A stretch of 64,000 bases of DNA from Pseudomonadota bacterium (GTDB lineage Bacteria; Pseudomonadota; Alphaproteobacteria; Rhizobiales; Pleomorphomonadaceae): positions 1-64,000 of the forward strand of contig JAGSYV010000004.1 in NCBI GenBank assembly GCA_018262505.1, in the 5' to 3' direction. The position numbers and the translations under genes are program-made. Shown one piece after another: positions 1 through 11,323 of the stretch (position 1 is the first letter of the stretch; each line of letters starts with the position of its first letter). Below the pieces are notes generated by a model, which was not told the origin of the DNA, made no database searches, and saw nothing but the letters and a program-made list of their open reading frames with translations.

Positions 1-134
1 ATCATCAACGCTCCGCAAAAAGCCGCTGACGCATGGCTACAAAATGCCCAAAACAAACCTCAACCCAAACCCAAAATTTGAAGAGTCGTGTACGGTGGGA
101 CGGACGCAAGCTGACGATCCAGCTCTTTGTTGTC

Positions 135-180
135 GCATTGTTTTTTGCGGAAAACCGGTTTCCACTTTTCCGCACAATGC
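135..180. repeat. Dispersed palindromic element (rhizobial REP-like)
   Basis: The outer arms GCATTGT (135-141) and ACAATGC (174-180) enclose TGCGGAAAA (146-154) and TTTTCCGCA (166-174), around a central AAACCGGTTT palindrome. Intergenic palindromes containing AAAACCGGTTTCCACTTTT are very common in Hyphomicrobiales genomes. It lies 1 bp past the stop of the acetyltransferase gene and could also act as its transcription terminator. Nothing else is recognisable in bases 1-134. Confidence 0.6.
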
Positions 181-181
181 T

Positions 182-688
182 TTATTTCGCCGTGAAGAAG
201 GCCGAGTGGAAGGCGATGCGTTCCCAGGCAGGCGGCGCCTTGAAGGCAAGAGCCTGCACGTAAAGGTCCGGCACGCCTTCGCAGGTAAGGCCCGGACGAG
301 CGGCAAAGCCGAAGCGGCCATAATAGGCGGGATCACCGACCAGCACGACGCCAGCCGCCCCCATGTCCGCGAGCTGTGCGAGACCGGTCCGAACCAGCGC
401 CGAGCCAACACCGGTTCGCTGTTGCCCGGGCGCCACGGAAAGCGGTCCCAGGCCGAACCAGCGACCGGGCATCTCCGTCTCAACGGGCGAGAAGCCGGCA
501 TGGCCGACGATTTTTCTGGTGGCGTCAACGGCGACCAGCGACAGCATCAGTGCGCCGGCTGCCCGAAGGTCACGGACGATCGCCGCTTCAGTGCCGCTGG
601 CGTGGGCGGCGGTCAGGAAAGCGACGGTGGTAAGCGCACCAATGGCGGCATGATCAGCCACCTCTTCAGCACGAATGACAAAGCTCAT
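182..688 (-). CDS. GNAT family N-acetyltransferase (YhbS-like)
   Basis: A 168-residue protein of the GNAT fold, which transfers an acetyl group from acetyl-CoA to an amine; the substrate cannot be told. The acetyl-CoA loop is seen as LSVAPGQQRTGVGSAL (about residues 84-99), followed by VVLVGDPAYYGRFGF, the signature of the YhbS/YvbK-like subgroup. The ATG at 688 is chosen because its reading frame begins directly with the SFVIRAEE beta strand; an upstream TTG at 709 has no ribosome site. It is transcribed away from ssb. Family assignment is firm, function is not. Confidence 0.8.
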   Translation of the reverse strand: MSFVIRAEEVADHAAIGALTTVAFLTAAHASGTEAAIVRDLRAAGALMLSLVAVDATRKIVGHAGFSPVETEMPGRWFGLGPLSVAPGQQRTGVGSALVRTGLAQLADMGAAGVVLVGDPAYYGRFGFAARPGLTCEGVPDLYVQALAFKAPPAWERIAFHSAFFTAK

Positions 689-850
689 TTTGGGGATTTC
701 CGATTGCAAAACAAAACGGCGCGGCCACCATTCCGGCAGCCATGCGTCAATGATGCGTCGGAACGAGCCGAACCCGAACCACGTTGGTCCGGGCGCGGCT
801 CAACCCGCAGTGTCCAATCGGAAGAAGAAACTGAGCATCGGCCCGTCAGC

Positions 851-1375
851 TCAGAAAGGAATATCGTCGTCGAGATCCGACGAGAAGTTGGAGGCCGGAG
901 CGCCACCGCCCTGGGGACGACCGCCAGCCGACTTGGCAGGAGCGCGATCCATCGGGCCGGAGGAGCCGTAATCCGAACCAGCGTCGCCGAAGTCGCCGCC
1001 CTCGCTACGGCCACCACCCTCGCCACGGCTGTCGAGAATGGTCAGTTCGCCGCGGAAGCGCTGCAGCACGATCTCGGTCGTATAACGCTCCTGGCCGGAC
1101 TGGTCGGTCCACTTGCGGGTCTGAAGCTGGCCCTCGATATAGACCTTTGAACCCTTCTTCAGATACTGCTCGGCGACCTTGGCTAGGTTTTCATTGAAGA
1201 TCACCACCGAGTGCCATTCGGTGCGTTCCTTGCGTTCGCCGCTCTGACGGTCGCGCCAGTTCTCGGACGTGGCGATACGCAGGTTGACCACGGCATCGCC
1301 CGACCCCATCCGCCGCACCTCGGGATCCCGCCCGAGATTGCCGATCAGGATGACCTTGTTGACGCTGCCTGCCAT
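851..1375 (-). CDS. ssb: Single-stranded DNA-binding protein
   Basis: A 174-residue SSB that coats single-stranded DNA during replication, repair and recombination. The OB fold runs from about residue 5 to 112 ([16 protein letters not shown] to [12 protein letters not shown]), followed by a Gly-rich disordered linker and the acidic C-terminal tip DLDDDIPF that recruits partner proteins. It is divergent from uvrA, as in many alphaproteobacteria, and the shared region holds an SOS box. A prophage SSB at 54 kb is nearly the same protein in the OB fold (about 83% by eye). Confidence 0.97.
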   Translation of the reverse strand: MAGSVNKVILIGNLGRDPEVRRMGSGDAVVNLRIATSENWRDRQSGERKERTEWHSVVIFNENLAKVAEQYLKKGSKVYIEGQLQTRKWTDQSGQERYTTEIVLQRFRGELTILDSRGEGGGRSEGGDFGDAGSDYGSSGPMDRAPAKSAGGRPQGGGAPASNFSSDLDDDIPF

Positions 1376-1450
1376 GGCTTTCTTCCTCTAAATTCGCTAT
1401 TCTCGGCTTGGCGCATTGACACGCTTGGCCGGCCGGCGCTTTCGCCCGGC

Positions 1451-1562
1451 AATATGACGGCACGTTATCGCCGGCACCGCCTCTGCGATACCCCGGCTTG
1501 GCCACGAATATGACGGCACGTTATCGCCGGCACCGCCTCTGCGATACCCCGGCTTGGCCACG
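1451..1562. repeat. Perfect tandem duplication of a 56-bp unit
   Basis: Bases 1451-1506 and 1507-1562 are identical over 56 bp, head to tail. The unit is intergenic, in the 489-bp space between ssb and uvrA, and includes short internal inverted complementarity (GCCGGC, CGGCACCG). Perfect identity implies a recent slippage or duplication, or an assembly artefact. No coding role is seen. Confidence 0.95.
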
Positions 1563-1606
1563 CTCGCCCCTTTTCCACAGTGAGAAAGGGCTGGCGCCCG
1601 CATCGT

Positions 1607-1621
1607 GTTCCTGATACGTTC
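1607..1621 (+). promoter_or_regulatory. Alphaproteobacterial SOS box (LexA operator)
   Basis: GTTCCTGATACGTTC fits exactly the GTTC-N7-GTTC consensus bound by LexA in Rhizobiales. It lies 243 bp before the uvrA start and 231 bp before that of ssb, so either or both could be DNA-damage inducible. uvrA is a known LexA target in this group. No second copy was noticed in the window. Confidence 0.7.
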
Positions 1622-1864
1622 TAGCCGTTTCACGAGGATTCCGCAACCGAATTCCAAGATTTCCGGCGTTTCCTTCTCAAGGTCGGGCGGCATGGCAGCC
1701 GTGCTTGCCAACGCCCTTGTGGGTTGCCGGTGGATCCTGACAGGATGCGTCAGCAGACCTGGACTAGCGTGGTGCGCCCTATGGCCGCCTGACCGCGCGT
1801 TCTGGGCAACGGATTTTTTCGCCTCCCCACCCTCCCGGGAGACGCGACAAGGACGACAACAGAC

Positions 1865-4590
<2,726 letters not shown>

Positions 4591-4609
4591 GCACCTTGAT
4601 CCTACCCTT

Positions 4610-4640
4610 CCCGCCGGCTGGTCGTAGGCTCGCCGGTGGG
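4610..4640 (+). terminator. Possible hairpin after uvrA
   Basis: CCCGCCGGC (4610-4618) can pair with GCCGGTGGG (4632-4640), with one G-U pair, 20 bp after the uvrA stop. There is no T-run behind it, so it is at best a weak or Rho-assisted terminator. The rest of 4591-4871 shows no gene; it holds an AT-rich stretch (4710-4745) that may carry the fol operon promoter. Confidence 0.3.
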
Positions 4641-4871
4641 AGTGGCGCATAAGAAAGGTGCTTCTTAGGAAGAAGTCAGTTCTGCAGGAGATTCCGGAAC
4701 ATCTCATAACCAATTGATTAATAAACGAATTATAGATCTTCATCTATCGATTCAAGCACGGCTGTCTTCACAATCTGAATCAGGATGAAGTGCTTGGAGT
4801 CCCGCGAATGAAGCCGCTTGCCAGCGACCGGCGCGCGGTCTACCTCAGAAGCCCGGTATCCAGACGCGAGC

Positions 4872-5696
4872 ATGCCCATGGTCCTCTCTCTTCTGCCCGA
4901 CCTCGGCAAGCGCACGCTGGTGATGGGCATTCTCAACGTCACGCCCGACAGCTTTTCCGACGGCGGGCGCTATAGTTCGGTTGAAGCGGCGCTCGCGCAC
5001 GCCCGCCAGATGACCGCGGAAGGCGCCGACATTCTCGACGTCGGCGGCGAGTCGACACGGCCAGGAGCCACCGAGGTATCGCAAGAGGAAGAGATCGCCC
5101 GCGTGAAGCCGGTGATCGCCGACCTCGCCGCCGGCAACTTTCCTCCTGTTTCGATCGATACCTACAAGGCGGCAACTGCCGAGGCGGCCCTCCGCGCTGG
5201 CGCGGCCATCGTCAATGACGTCTGGGGGCTTCAGCGCGAGCCGGGCATCGCATCCGTCGCCGCTGCCCACGGAGCGCCGGTGATCGTCATGCACAACCGC
5301 ACCGACATAGACCCGGCGATCGATATCATCGAGGACATGAAGGCCTTCTTCGAGCGCTCACTGGGCATCGCCCGCAAGGCCGGCATCCCGGACGACCATG
5401 TCATTCTCGATCCTGGCGTCGGCTTTGGCAAAACGCTCGAACAGAACATTCAGGCAGTGGCACGCGTCAATGAGATCAAGGCGCTCGGCTACCCGGTGGT
5501 GATGGGCACGTCGCGCAAACGGATGATCGGCGCGCTGATCGGCGCCGAGCGGCCGGTTGCCGAGCGACTGGTCGGCACGGTCGCTTCCAACGTCGCCGCC
5601 ATTCTTGCCGGTGCCGATATTGTCCGCGTCCACGATGTCGCCGCTCATCGCGACGCCGCCGCCGTTGCCGACGCCATCAGGAAGGAGATGCGATGA
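4872..5696 (+). CDS. folP: Dihydropteroate synthase
   Basis: A 274-residue TIM-barrel enzyme that joins p-aminobenzoate to 6-hydroxymethyl-dihydropterin pyrophosphate, the sulfonamide target in folate synthesis. Both family signatures are present: LVMGILNVTPDSFSDGG near the N-terminus and DVGGESTRPGA about 35 residues on, followed by IVNDVWG, ILDPGVGFGKT and MGTSRKRMIG. Of two close ATGs (4872, 4878) the first is used; a TTG at 4818 would add 18 residues not typical of the family. The stop overlaps the folB start by 4 bp (ATGA), so the operon is translationally coupled. Confidence 0.95.
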   Translation: MPMVLSLLPDLGKRTLVMGILNVTPDSFSDGGRYSSVEAALAHARQMTAEGADILDVGGESTRPGATEVSQEEEIARVKPVIADLAAGNFPPVSIDTYKAATAEAALRAGAAIVNDVWGLQREPGIASVAAAHGAPVIVMHNRTDIDPAIDIIEDMKAFFERSLGIARKAGIPDDHVILDPGVGFGKTLEQNIQAVARVNEIKALGYPVVMGTSRKRMIGALIGAERPVAERLVGTVASNVAAILAGADIVRVHDVAAHRDAAAVADAIRKEMR

Positions 5697-6064
5697 GCGA
5701 CCATATTCGCGTCCACCGGCTCGCCGTCTTCGCCCGCCATGGCGTGCTGACCGAAGAGGCGGCAATCGGCCAGCGCTTCTTCATCTCGCTAGACGCGGCG
5801 GTCGATACCCGTGCGGCTGGCGCGAGCGACGACCTGACGAAGTCGGTATCCTACGCCGACATGGCCGACGTTGCCGTCGGCATTGCCACCACGCGTCGCT
5901 TCAACCTCCTCGAAGCGCTGGCCGAAGCGATCGCCACCAGCATTCTCGCAAGTTTCCCGCTCGTCGAGGCGATCACCGTCCGCGTCGACAAGCCATCAGC
6001 GCCGGTGCAACACGTGCTCGACAATGTATCGGTGGAGATCACCCGGAGCCGCGCCAATGGCTAA
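5693..6064 (+). CDS. folB: Dihydroneopterin aldolase
   Basis: A 123-residue protein of the T-fold FolB family, which cleaves 7,8-dihydroneopterin to 6-hydroxymethyl-dihydropterin and glycolaldehyde. The typical pattern is present: an N-terminal FARHGVLTEEAAIGQRFFISL strand region with the conserved Glu-Glu pair, SVSYADMADV in the middle, and VDKPSAPVQ near the end. It overlaps folP by 4 bp and folK by 8 bp. The order folP-folB-folK is common in alphaproteobacteria and gives the three consecutive pterin steps. Confidence 0.95.
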   Translation: MSDHIRVHRLAVFARHGVLTEEAAIGQRFFISLDAAVDTRAAGASDDLTKSVSYADMADVAVGIATTRRFNLLEALAEAIATSILASFPLVEAITVRVDKPSAPVQHVLDNVSVEITRSRANG

Positions 6065-6548
6065 GGCGGCGCTCAGTCTCGGCGGCAACATCGGCGACGC
6101 ACGTGCGACCATCGCCAGCGCGCTGGACCTCTTGGAGGCGGCGGGGGTGCACGTGGCCGCCCGTTCATCGGACTATCGCACCCGCCCTTGGGGCAAGACC
6201 GATCAGCCGGATTTCACCAACGTATCGGCTGTTGTGGAAACCGCCCTTTCCCCGCTTGAACTGCTCACCACCTGTCTCGAGGTAGAACGCCGGCTCGGCC
6301 GGGTCCGCCACGAGCGCTGGGGGCCGCGCCTCATCGACATCGATCTCATCGCCTATGAAGGCGCGCATATGGATACGCCCGAGCTGACGCTGCCACATCG
6401 CCACGCCCACGAGCGCGGCTTCGTTCTAATACCTCTTGCCGAGATCGCACCGGGCCTCTTGATTGGCGACAGGACGGTCGCCGAGTTGGCTGCCCGGTTC
6501 GCGAACGATCCGATCGAAAAGCTCGAACGCGCCGGGGGCCTGCCATGA
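6057..6548 (+). CDS. folK: Hydroxymethyl-dihydropterin pyrophosphokinase
   Basis: A 163-residue HPPK that transfers pyrophosphate from ATP to the pterin that FolP then uses. The opening LSLGGNIGDA, the segment RHERWGPRLIDIDLI (the HPPK signature with its catalytic acidic pair) and PHRHAHERGFVLIPLAEIAP are diagnostic. The ATG at 6057 lies inside the 3' end of folB, and the start gives the usual family length. The stop overlaps the next gene by 4 bp. Confidence 0.95.
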   Translation: MAKAALSLGGNIGDARATIASALDLLEAAGVHVAARSSDYRTRPWGKTDQPDFTNVSAVVETALSPLELLTTCLEVERRLGRVRHERWGPRLIDIDLIAYEGAHMDTPELTLPHRHAHERGFVLIPLAEIAPGLLIGDRTVAELAARFANDPIEKLERAGGLP

Positions 6549-7228
6549 CCGCTCTTCAGGTGACTGTCGCCAACACCGATGAGGCACAGGCCGCCATCGC
6601 TGCCGGCGTAACGGCGATATTTGCCGCCGGCAATGCCGGGGGCTTGCCGACCTCTCTGTCGGCTGCCGAATTACGCGCCATTCTGTCGGTCGCGGGAGAA
6701 CGGGTGGCGGTGGTCGCCGCGGCTGACGGCCTCGCCGCCGACGGGCTTGCCGACCTCGCCGCGACTGGCGTTTCCGCGCTGGTCTTGCCGGTGCCGGAAG
6801 GGGATGCCGGAGCGGCGATGCTGTCGCGGACAGGCCGATCGCTGGCAACCAGCGTCAAGCTGATCGCCGCTTTTCCACCCGAGGCCGGGCCGGACTTCGA
6901 CCTGATGCCGGTGGCGGCCATTGCCGGTTTTTCAGGCGTCTGGCTTTCGGCTCCGGAGACACCCGACGGTCTGACCAAAGCGGTCAAGCTGGCCGACATC
7001 GCCCGCTTCATCGCCGCCGCTCGTCGGTCAAAACTGACCGTAGGCCTCTCCGGCGGCTTGCGCGTCGTCGACGTCGGCACCTTGCTGCCACTTCGACCTG
7101 ATCATCTCGGATTCCGCGCAGCCGTGTCGGAGGATGAAGATCCGGCAAAGCCACTCGACCCGGCGCGCATCCGCGCGGTTGCCGCGGCTTTTGCCATCCA
7201 TGCCGCTCACGTCACGCCGGAGGTGTAA
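6545..7228 (+). CDS. MfnB-like (5-formylfuran-3-yl)methyl phosphate synthase family protein
   Basis: A 227-residue TIM-barrel protein. The C-terminal half (KLTVGLSGGLRVVDVG, then TLLPLRPDHLGFRAAVSE and LDPARIRAVAAAF) follows the pattern of the DUF556/MfnB family, which in archaea and some methylotrophs makes the furan of methanofuran-type C1 carriers. The N-terminal strand where the archaeal enzyme has its Asp and catalytic Lys (DVKNPKEGS) here reads AIFAAGNAGGLP, and I see no Lys at the second active-site position, so the chemistry may differ. It is translationally coupled to folK (4-bp overlap), tying it to pterin or C1-cofactor metabolism. Family call moderate, function open. Confidence 0.55.
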   Translation: MTALQVTVANTDEAQAAIAAGVTAIFAAGNAGGLPTSLSAAELRAILSVAGERVAVVAAADGLAADGLADLAATGVSALVLPVPEGDAGAAMLSRTGRSLATSVKLIAAFPPEAGPDFDLMPVAAIAGFSGVWLSAPETPDGLTKAVKLADIARFIAAARRSKLTVGLSGGLRVVDVGTLLPLRPDHLGFRAAVSEDEDPAKPLDPARIRAVAAAFAIHAAHVTPEV

Positions 7229-7234
7229 GCCCGC

Positions 7235-7981
7235 TCAGGCGATCCAGCCGCTTTCGAGAGCCGCCGCCCATTCCGGCCGGCCGGCCTCACGGGCGAGCCG
7301 AACCACATTGGCGGTGTCGTAGGGCACGGCGTAATGCACCACGGCCCAGCCGGCATAGCGCTTTTCGGCAACGGCATAGCGAGCCTCGGGCGCGCCGACC
7401 TGCATGATGTGCACCGGGGCGTCGTCGGTGTAGCCCTGTAAACCGACGCTGCCGGGGTTGACCACCACGGCACCGGACTTCAGGCGGACGATGCGCGGCA
7501 TGTGCGTATGGCCGCAAAGAAGCAGGCTGGACGGCCCGATGGCCGCCGCCGGTGCAGGCGCCCGGGCCTCGACCGCGTCGCGATCAGCGAGCCGCATACG
7601 GCCGCCCTCCACGGTCTCCAGCCAGTACTCGACGTCAGAGGCGGGCGTGCCATGCCAGGCAATGACCGGTCCGACCGATAGCGAGGCCGGCAGCCCTTTC
7701 AGCCAGGCGATATGCGCCCCGGAGAGCTGGTCATAGGCGTGGCCATCCGACAACCCCATTTCGGATCGGGGCGTGGTCACCAGCGCGCGGTCGTGATTGC
7801 CGGCGATGCAGGCGATCGGGGATGCCATCAGCATATCGGCGGTCCGCCGCGCTTCGAGCGGCCCCGACAAATGGTCGCCGAGGCAAACGGCGGCATCGAC
7901 CGATCGACCGGCGAGGTCATCGAGCACCGCCGCGAAGGCGTCAGCGTTGCCGTGGATGTCGGAGAGAATGGCAATGCGCAT
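7235..7981 (-). CDS. Calcineurin-like metallophosphoesterase (YfcE/MJ0936-like)
   Basis: A 248-residue phosphoesterase with the full two-metal motif set: ILSDIHGN (residues 4-11), GDHLSGP, GNHDRA, and the late GHTHMPR. The single-domain architecture and the NPGSVGLQG segment match the MJ0936/YfcE-type subgroup that hydrolyses phosphodiesters; the natural substrate is not predictable. The ATG at 7981 has a near-perfect AGGAGG ribosome site; a longer in-frame extension to 8128 has no family similarity. Convergent with the fol operon, stops 6 bp apart. Confidence 0.85.
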   Translation of the reverse strand: MRIAILSDIHGNADAFAAVLDDLAGRSVDAAVCLGDHLSGPLEARRTADMLMASPIACIAGNHDRALVTTPRSEMGLSDGHAYDQLSGAHIAWLKGLPASLSVGPVIAWHGTPASDVEYWLETVEGGRMRLADRDAVEARAPAPAAAIGPSSLLLCGHTHMPRIVRLKSGAVVVNPGSVGLQGYTDDAPVHIMQVGAPEARYAVAEKRYAGWAVVHYAVPYDTANVVRLAREAGRPEWAAALESGWIA

Positions 7982-8086
7982 GGAGGCCTCCTGAGAATTC
8001 CTCGCAAGCCTTAGCGGATTCGGCTTTTCGCTCCAATTCTCCGCTTGGGTAAAATGCGAACCTCGCGTCCCAAAGCGCGCAAAATG

Positions 8087-8115
8087 AAAAAGGCCCCGCG
8101 GCAAGCCGCGAGGCC
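8087..8115 (-). terminator. Intrinsic terminator of valS
   Basis: On the minus strand, 28 bp after the valS stop, GGCCTCGCGGC and GCCGCGGGGCC form an 11-bp stem with a 2-nt loop and one mismatch, followed directly by TTTTT. This is a classical Rho-independent terminator. Confidence 0.8.
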
Positions 8116-8142
8116 GAAATCTGTTCAATTGGGAAGCTGACC

Positions 8143-10902
8143 TTACGCCAGCCGCGCCAACGCTTCGCGCACCTTGGTCAGCCGTTCCGCATAGCCATCG
8201 CGCTTGGCCTTCTCTTCCTCGACCACCTCTTCCGGGGCCTTGGCCACGAAGGCGGCGTTGCTGAGCTTCTTGTCGATGCGCTCGATCTCGCCCATCAGCT
8301 TGGCCTCCTCCTTGCCGAGGCGGGCGCGCTCGCCGTCGAGGTCGACTACGCCGGACAGTGGCAGGGCGATGACGCCATCAGCCGTGACGATCTGGGCTGA
8401 CTGGGCCGGCGCCACATCGGCGGTCGACACTTCCGACACGCGAGCAAGGCGCAGGATGGCTGGCGTATGGGTGGCAAGCCAGCCCTTGACCTTTTCCGAA
8501 GCGCCGACCAGCACCAGCGGCAGCAGCGTCGCCGGTGCGATGTTCATCTCGGCACGCACCGAGCGGATCTCGGTGATGACGCCGATCAGCCAATTGATCT
8601 CATCGGCAGCATCAGTCGTCTCGCGGCTGCCTTCCGGCCATGTGGTCAGCACCAGCAGGTTTTCGCGAGCCGGGCCGGTTTCGCCGATCTTGGCCCAGAG
8701 TTCCTCGGTAATGAACGGCATGAACGGATGCAGCACCTTCAGGATCTCGTCGATCACCCAGGCGCAGGTGGCGCGCGTCTCGTCCTTGGCCGGACCGTCG
8801 TCGCCGGTCAGCACCGGCTTGGTGAACTCGAGATACCAGTCGCAGAAGGAATTCCAGACGAAGCGGTAGATGGCGCCGGCCGCGTCGTTGAAGCGATAGG
8901 CATCGAGCGCCTCGGTCACCTCAGCCTGCGTCTTGCGCGCCTCGGTGACGATCCAGCGATTGAGCGTCTCGGCCACCTTATCCGGATCGAAGCCGGCCAC
9001 CCGGACGCAGCCGTTCATTTCCGAGAAGCGGACGGCGTTCCAGAGCTTGGTGGCAAAGTTGCGGTAGCCACCAACGCGGCTGGTGGCCAGCTTGATGTCG
9101 CGGCCCTGGGCAGCCATGGCGGCCAGCGTGAAGCGCAAGGCGTCGGCGCCGAACTCGTCGATCAGGTTGAGCGGATCGATGACATTGCCCTTGGACTTCG
9201 ACATCTTGGCGCCCTTCTCGTCACGGACAAGGGCGTGGATGTAGACATCCTTGAAGGGCTCGGTGCCCATGAAGTGCTTGCCCATCATCATCATCCGGGC
9301 GACCCAGAAGAAGATGATATCGAAGCCGGTGATCAGCACATTGGTCGGGTAGTAGCGCTTGAGCTCCGGCGTCTCGTCCGGCCAGCCAAGCGTCGAGAAC
9401 GGCCAGAGCGCCGACGAGAACCACGTATCCAGCACGTCCTCGTCGCGCTTCAGCTCGACGGACTTGCCGTAGTGAGCCTTGGCTTCCTCGGCAGCGGCTG
9501 CCTCGCTTTCGGCGACGAACACCTTGCCATCCGGGCCATACCAGGCGGGAATCTGATGGCCCCACCAGAGCTGGCGCGAGATGCACCAGGGCTGGATGTT
9601 TTCCATCCACTCGTAGTAGGTCTTTTCCCAGTTCTTCGGCACAAAGCTGGTACGACCTTCCTTGACCGAGGCAAGCGCCGGCTCGGCCAGAACCTTGGCG
9701 TTGACGTACCACTGGTCGGTCAGGAAGGGCTCGATCGGCACGCCGCCACGATCGCCATGCGGCACCTGGTGGACGTGCGGTTCGATCTTGTCGAGCAAGC
9801 CGGCCACCTCGATGGCAGCGACCACCAGCTTGCGCGCCTCGAAGCGATCCCTGCCATGCAGGCTTTCAACCGTCTGATCGAGTTCGGCAGAGGCCGCAAC
9901 GCCCTCGAAGAAGTCGGCATTGTCCTTCAGCGTGACCGCCGCCTCGACATCGAGGATGCTGATCGGCTTGCAGCCATGCCGCTTACCAACTTCGAAGTCG
10001 TTGAAGTCATGCGCCGGGGTGATCTTCACCGCGCCGGTGCCCTTGGTGGGATCGGAATATTCGTCGGCGACGATCGGGATCAGTCGGCCAACCAGCGGCA
10101 GTTTCACGGCCTTGCCGACGATTGCCTTGTAGCGCTCGTCGGTCGGATGCACGGCGACGGCGGTGTCGCCCAGCATGGTCTCGGGGCGGGTGGTGGCGAC
10201 GACGATGTAGTCGCGCGTCTCGAACTCGGTCGGCTTGCCGGCCTCGTCGAAGGCGATTGGGTACTGGTAGGTGACACCGTCGGCCAGCGGATAGCGGAAG
10301 TGCCAGAGGTTGCCCTTCACCTCGGTCTGCACAACCTCGAGGTCGGAGATGGCGGTGAGCAGTTTGGGATCCCAGTTGACGAGACGCTTGTCCTTGTAGA
10401 TCAGCCCTTCGCGGTAAAGCTGGACGAACACCTTCAGCACGGCCTTGGAAAGGCCGGCGTCCATGGTGAAGCGCTCACGCGACCAGTCGCAGGAAGCGCC
10501 AAGGCGCTTCAACTGACCGACGATGGTGCCGCCCGACTCGGCCTTCCATTCCCAGACGCGCTTGACAAACTCCTCGCGGCCGATCTGCCGGCGATGGATT
10601 TGCTTTTCAGCCAGCTGGCGCTCCACCACCATCTGCGTGGCGATGCCGGCGTGGTCGAGGCCAGGCTGCCAGAGCACATCGAGGCCGCGCATGCGCTGCA
10701 AGCGCACCAGGATGTCCTGCAGCGTGTTGTTGAGCGCGTGGCCCATATGCAGCGAGCCGGTGACATTCGGCGGCGGAATGACGATGGTGAAGGTGTCTTT
10801 GCCCGGCTGCTTGCCGGCGCCGGCGGCGAACGCCTTCGCATCTTCCCAGGCCTTGGCGATGCGTGGCTCCACCTCCGCCGCTTCGAATGTCTTTTCCAGC
10901 AT
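8143..10902 (-). CDS. valS: Valine-tRNA ligase
   Basis: A 919-residue class I aminoacyl-tRNA synthetase that charges tRNA-Val. The ATP-binding HIGH motif is HMGH at residues 52-55 inside PPPNVTGSLHMGHAL, and KMSKS is at 566-570. The editing domain segment TTRPETMLGDTAVAV lies between them, and a C-terminal coiled-coil arm (DGERARLGKEEAKLMGEI) ends the protein. Length matches alphaproteobacterial ValRS. It is followed by its own terminator. Confidence 0.98.
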   Translation of the reverse strand: MLEKTFEAAEVEPRIAKAWEDAKAFAAGAGKQPGKDTFTIVIPPPNVTGSLHMGHALNNTLQDILVRLQRMRGLDVLWQPGLDHAGIATQMVVERQLAEKQIHRRQIGREEFVKRVWEWKAESGGTIVGQLKRLGASCDWSRERFTMDAGLSKAVLKVFVQLYREGLIYKDKRLVNWDPKLLTAISDLEVVQTEVKGNLWHFRYPLADGVTYQYPIAFDEAGKPTEFETRDYIVVATTRPETMLGDTAVAVHPTDERYKAIVGKAVKLPLVGRLIPIVADEYSDPTKGTGAVKITPAHDFNDFEVGKRHGCKPISILDVEAAVTLKDNADFFEGVAASAELDQTVESLHGRDRFEARKLVVAAIEVAGLLDKIEPHVHQVPHGDRGGVPIEPFLTDQWYVNAKVLAEPALASVKEGRTSFVPKNWEKTYYEWMENIQPWCISRQLWWGHQIPAWYGPDGKVFVAESEAAAAEEAKAHYGKSVELKRDEDVLDTWFSSALWPFSTLGWPDETPELKRYYPTNVLITGFDIIFFWVARMMMMGKHFMGTEPFKDVYIHALVRDEKGAKMSKSKGNVIDPLNLIDEFGADALRFTLAAMAAQGRDIKLATSRVGGYRNFATKLWNAVRFSEMNGCVRVAGFDPDKVAETLNRWIVTEARKTQAEVTEALDAYRFNDAAGAIYRFVWNSFCDWYLEFTKPVLTGDDGPAKDETRATCAWVIDEILKVLHPFMPFITEELWAKIGETGPARENLLVLTTWPEGSRETTDAADEINWLIGVITEIRSVRAEMNIAPATLLPLVLVGASEKVKGWLATHTPAILRLARVSEVSTADVAPAQSAQIVTADGVIALPLSGVVDLDGERARLGKEEAKLMGEIERIDKKLSNAAFVAKAPEEVVEEEKAKRDGYAERLTKVREALARLA

Positions 10903-10990
10903 GATCCGGCGTCTTTTTCCTGTCGTCTTGGGGTGAGCGACGGTTAGCCGCTGTGTCCCCGAAAATCAACAAGAAGCGGCTTTTCGACCG

Positions 10991-11227
10991 TCAAAACCGG
11001 TCGAACCCGCCTCGACGCTCAGCCGCTCGCCGCATCCCGGCCTCGGTCACACGGCCATCGGTAAAGCCGATGTCGCGCAGTTTGTGGTCGTTGAAGTCCT
11101 CGATGCTTTCGCCCTGCCACCAGGAGAAGGACGCAAAAGTCCGGGCGAAGGCGACAGAAACCGACAGAAAGACGGCAAGCCGGCGGTCGCGCCGGATCAT
11201 GGTTTGATCCACGCAAGTCATTGCCAT
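10991..11227 (-). CDS. DUF1127 small protein
   Basis: A 78-residue protein with the C-terminal pattern FNDHKLRDIGFTDGRV, typical of DUF1127, an Arg-rich short domain abundant in alphaproteobacteria. Members have been linked to RNA turnover and to phosphate or carbon metabolism. The ATG at 11227 is chosen for its AAGGGA ribosome site. It is divergent from the LysR gene; 96 bp between them may carry shared control sites. Confidence 0.7.
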   Translation of the reverse strand: MAMTCVDQTMIRRDRRLAVFLSVSVAFARTFASFSWWQGESIEDFNDHKLRDIGFTDGRVTEAGMRRAAERRGGFDRF

Positions 11228-11323
11228 ATCCCTTGATCCGTTGATGCAACGAGAGCAATCTCTGCCAGAAAGCCGAATATTTCCAATCGAACCTTCGTCT
11301 CCACCCATAAAGAGAACTTATCC

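Noticed and set aside
8467-10947. Long open frame (826 codons) on the + strand opposite valS
   Set aside because: It mirrors valS codon structure and encodes no recognisable motifs. High-GC third positions make antisense frames long. Similar antisense frames opposite the terminase (44992-46611), ejection proteins (25463-27580), nozzle (34338-36134) and tolC (14420-16099) were rejected for the same reason.
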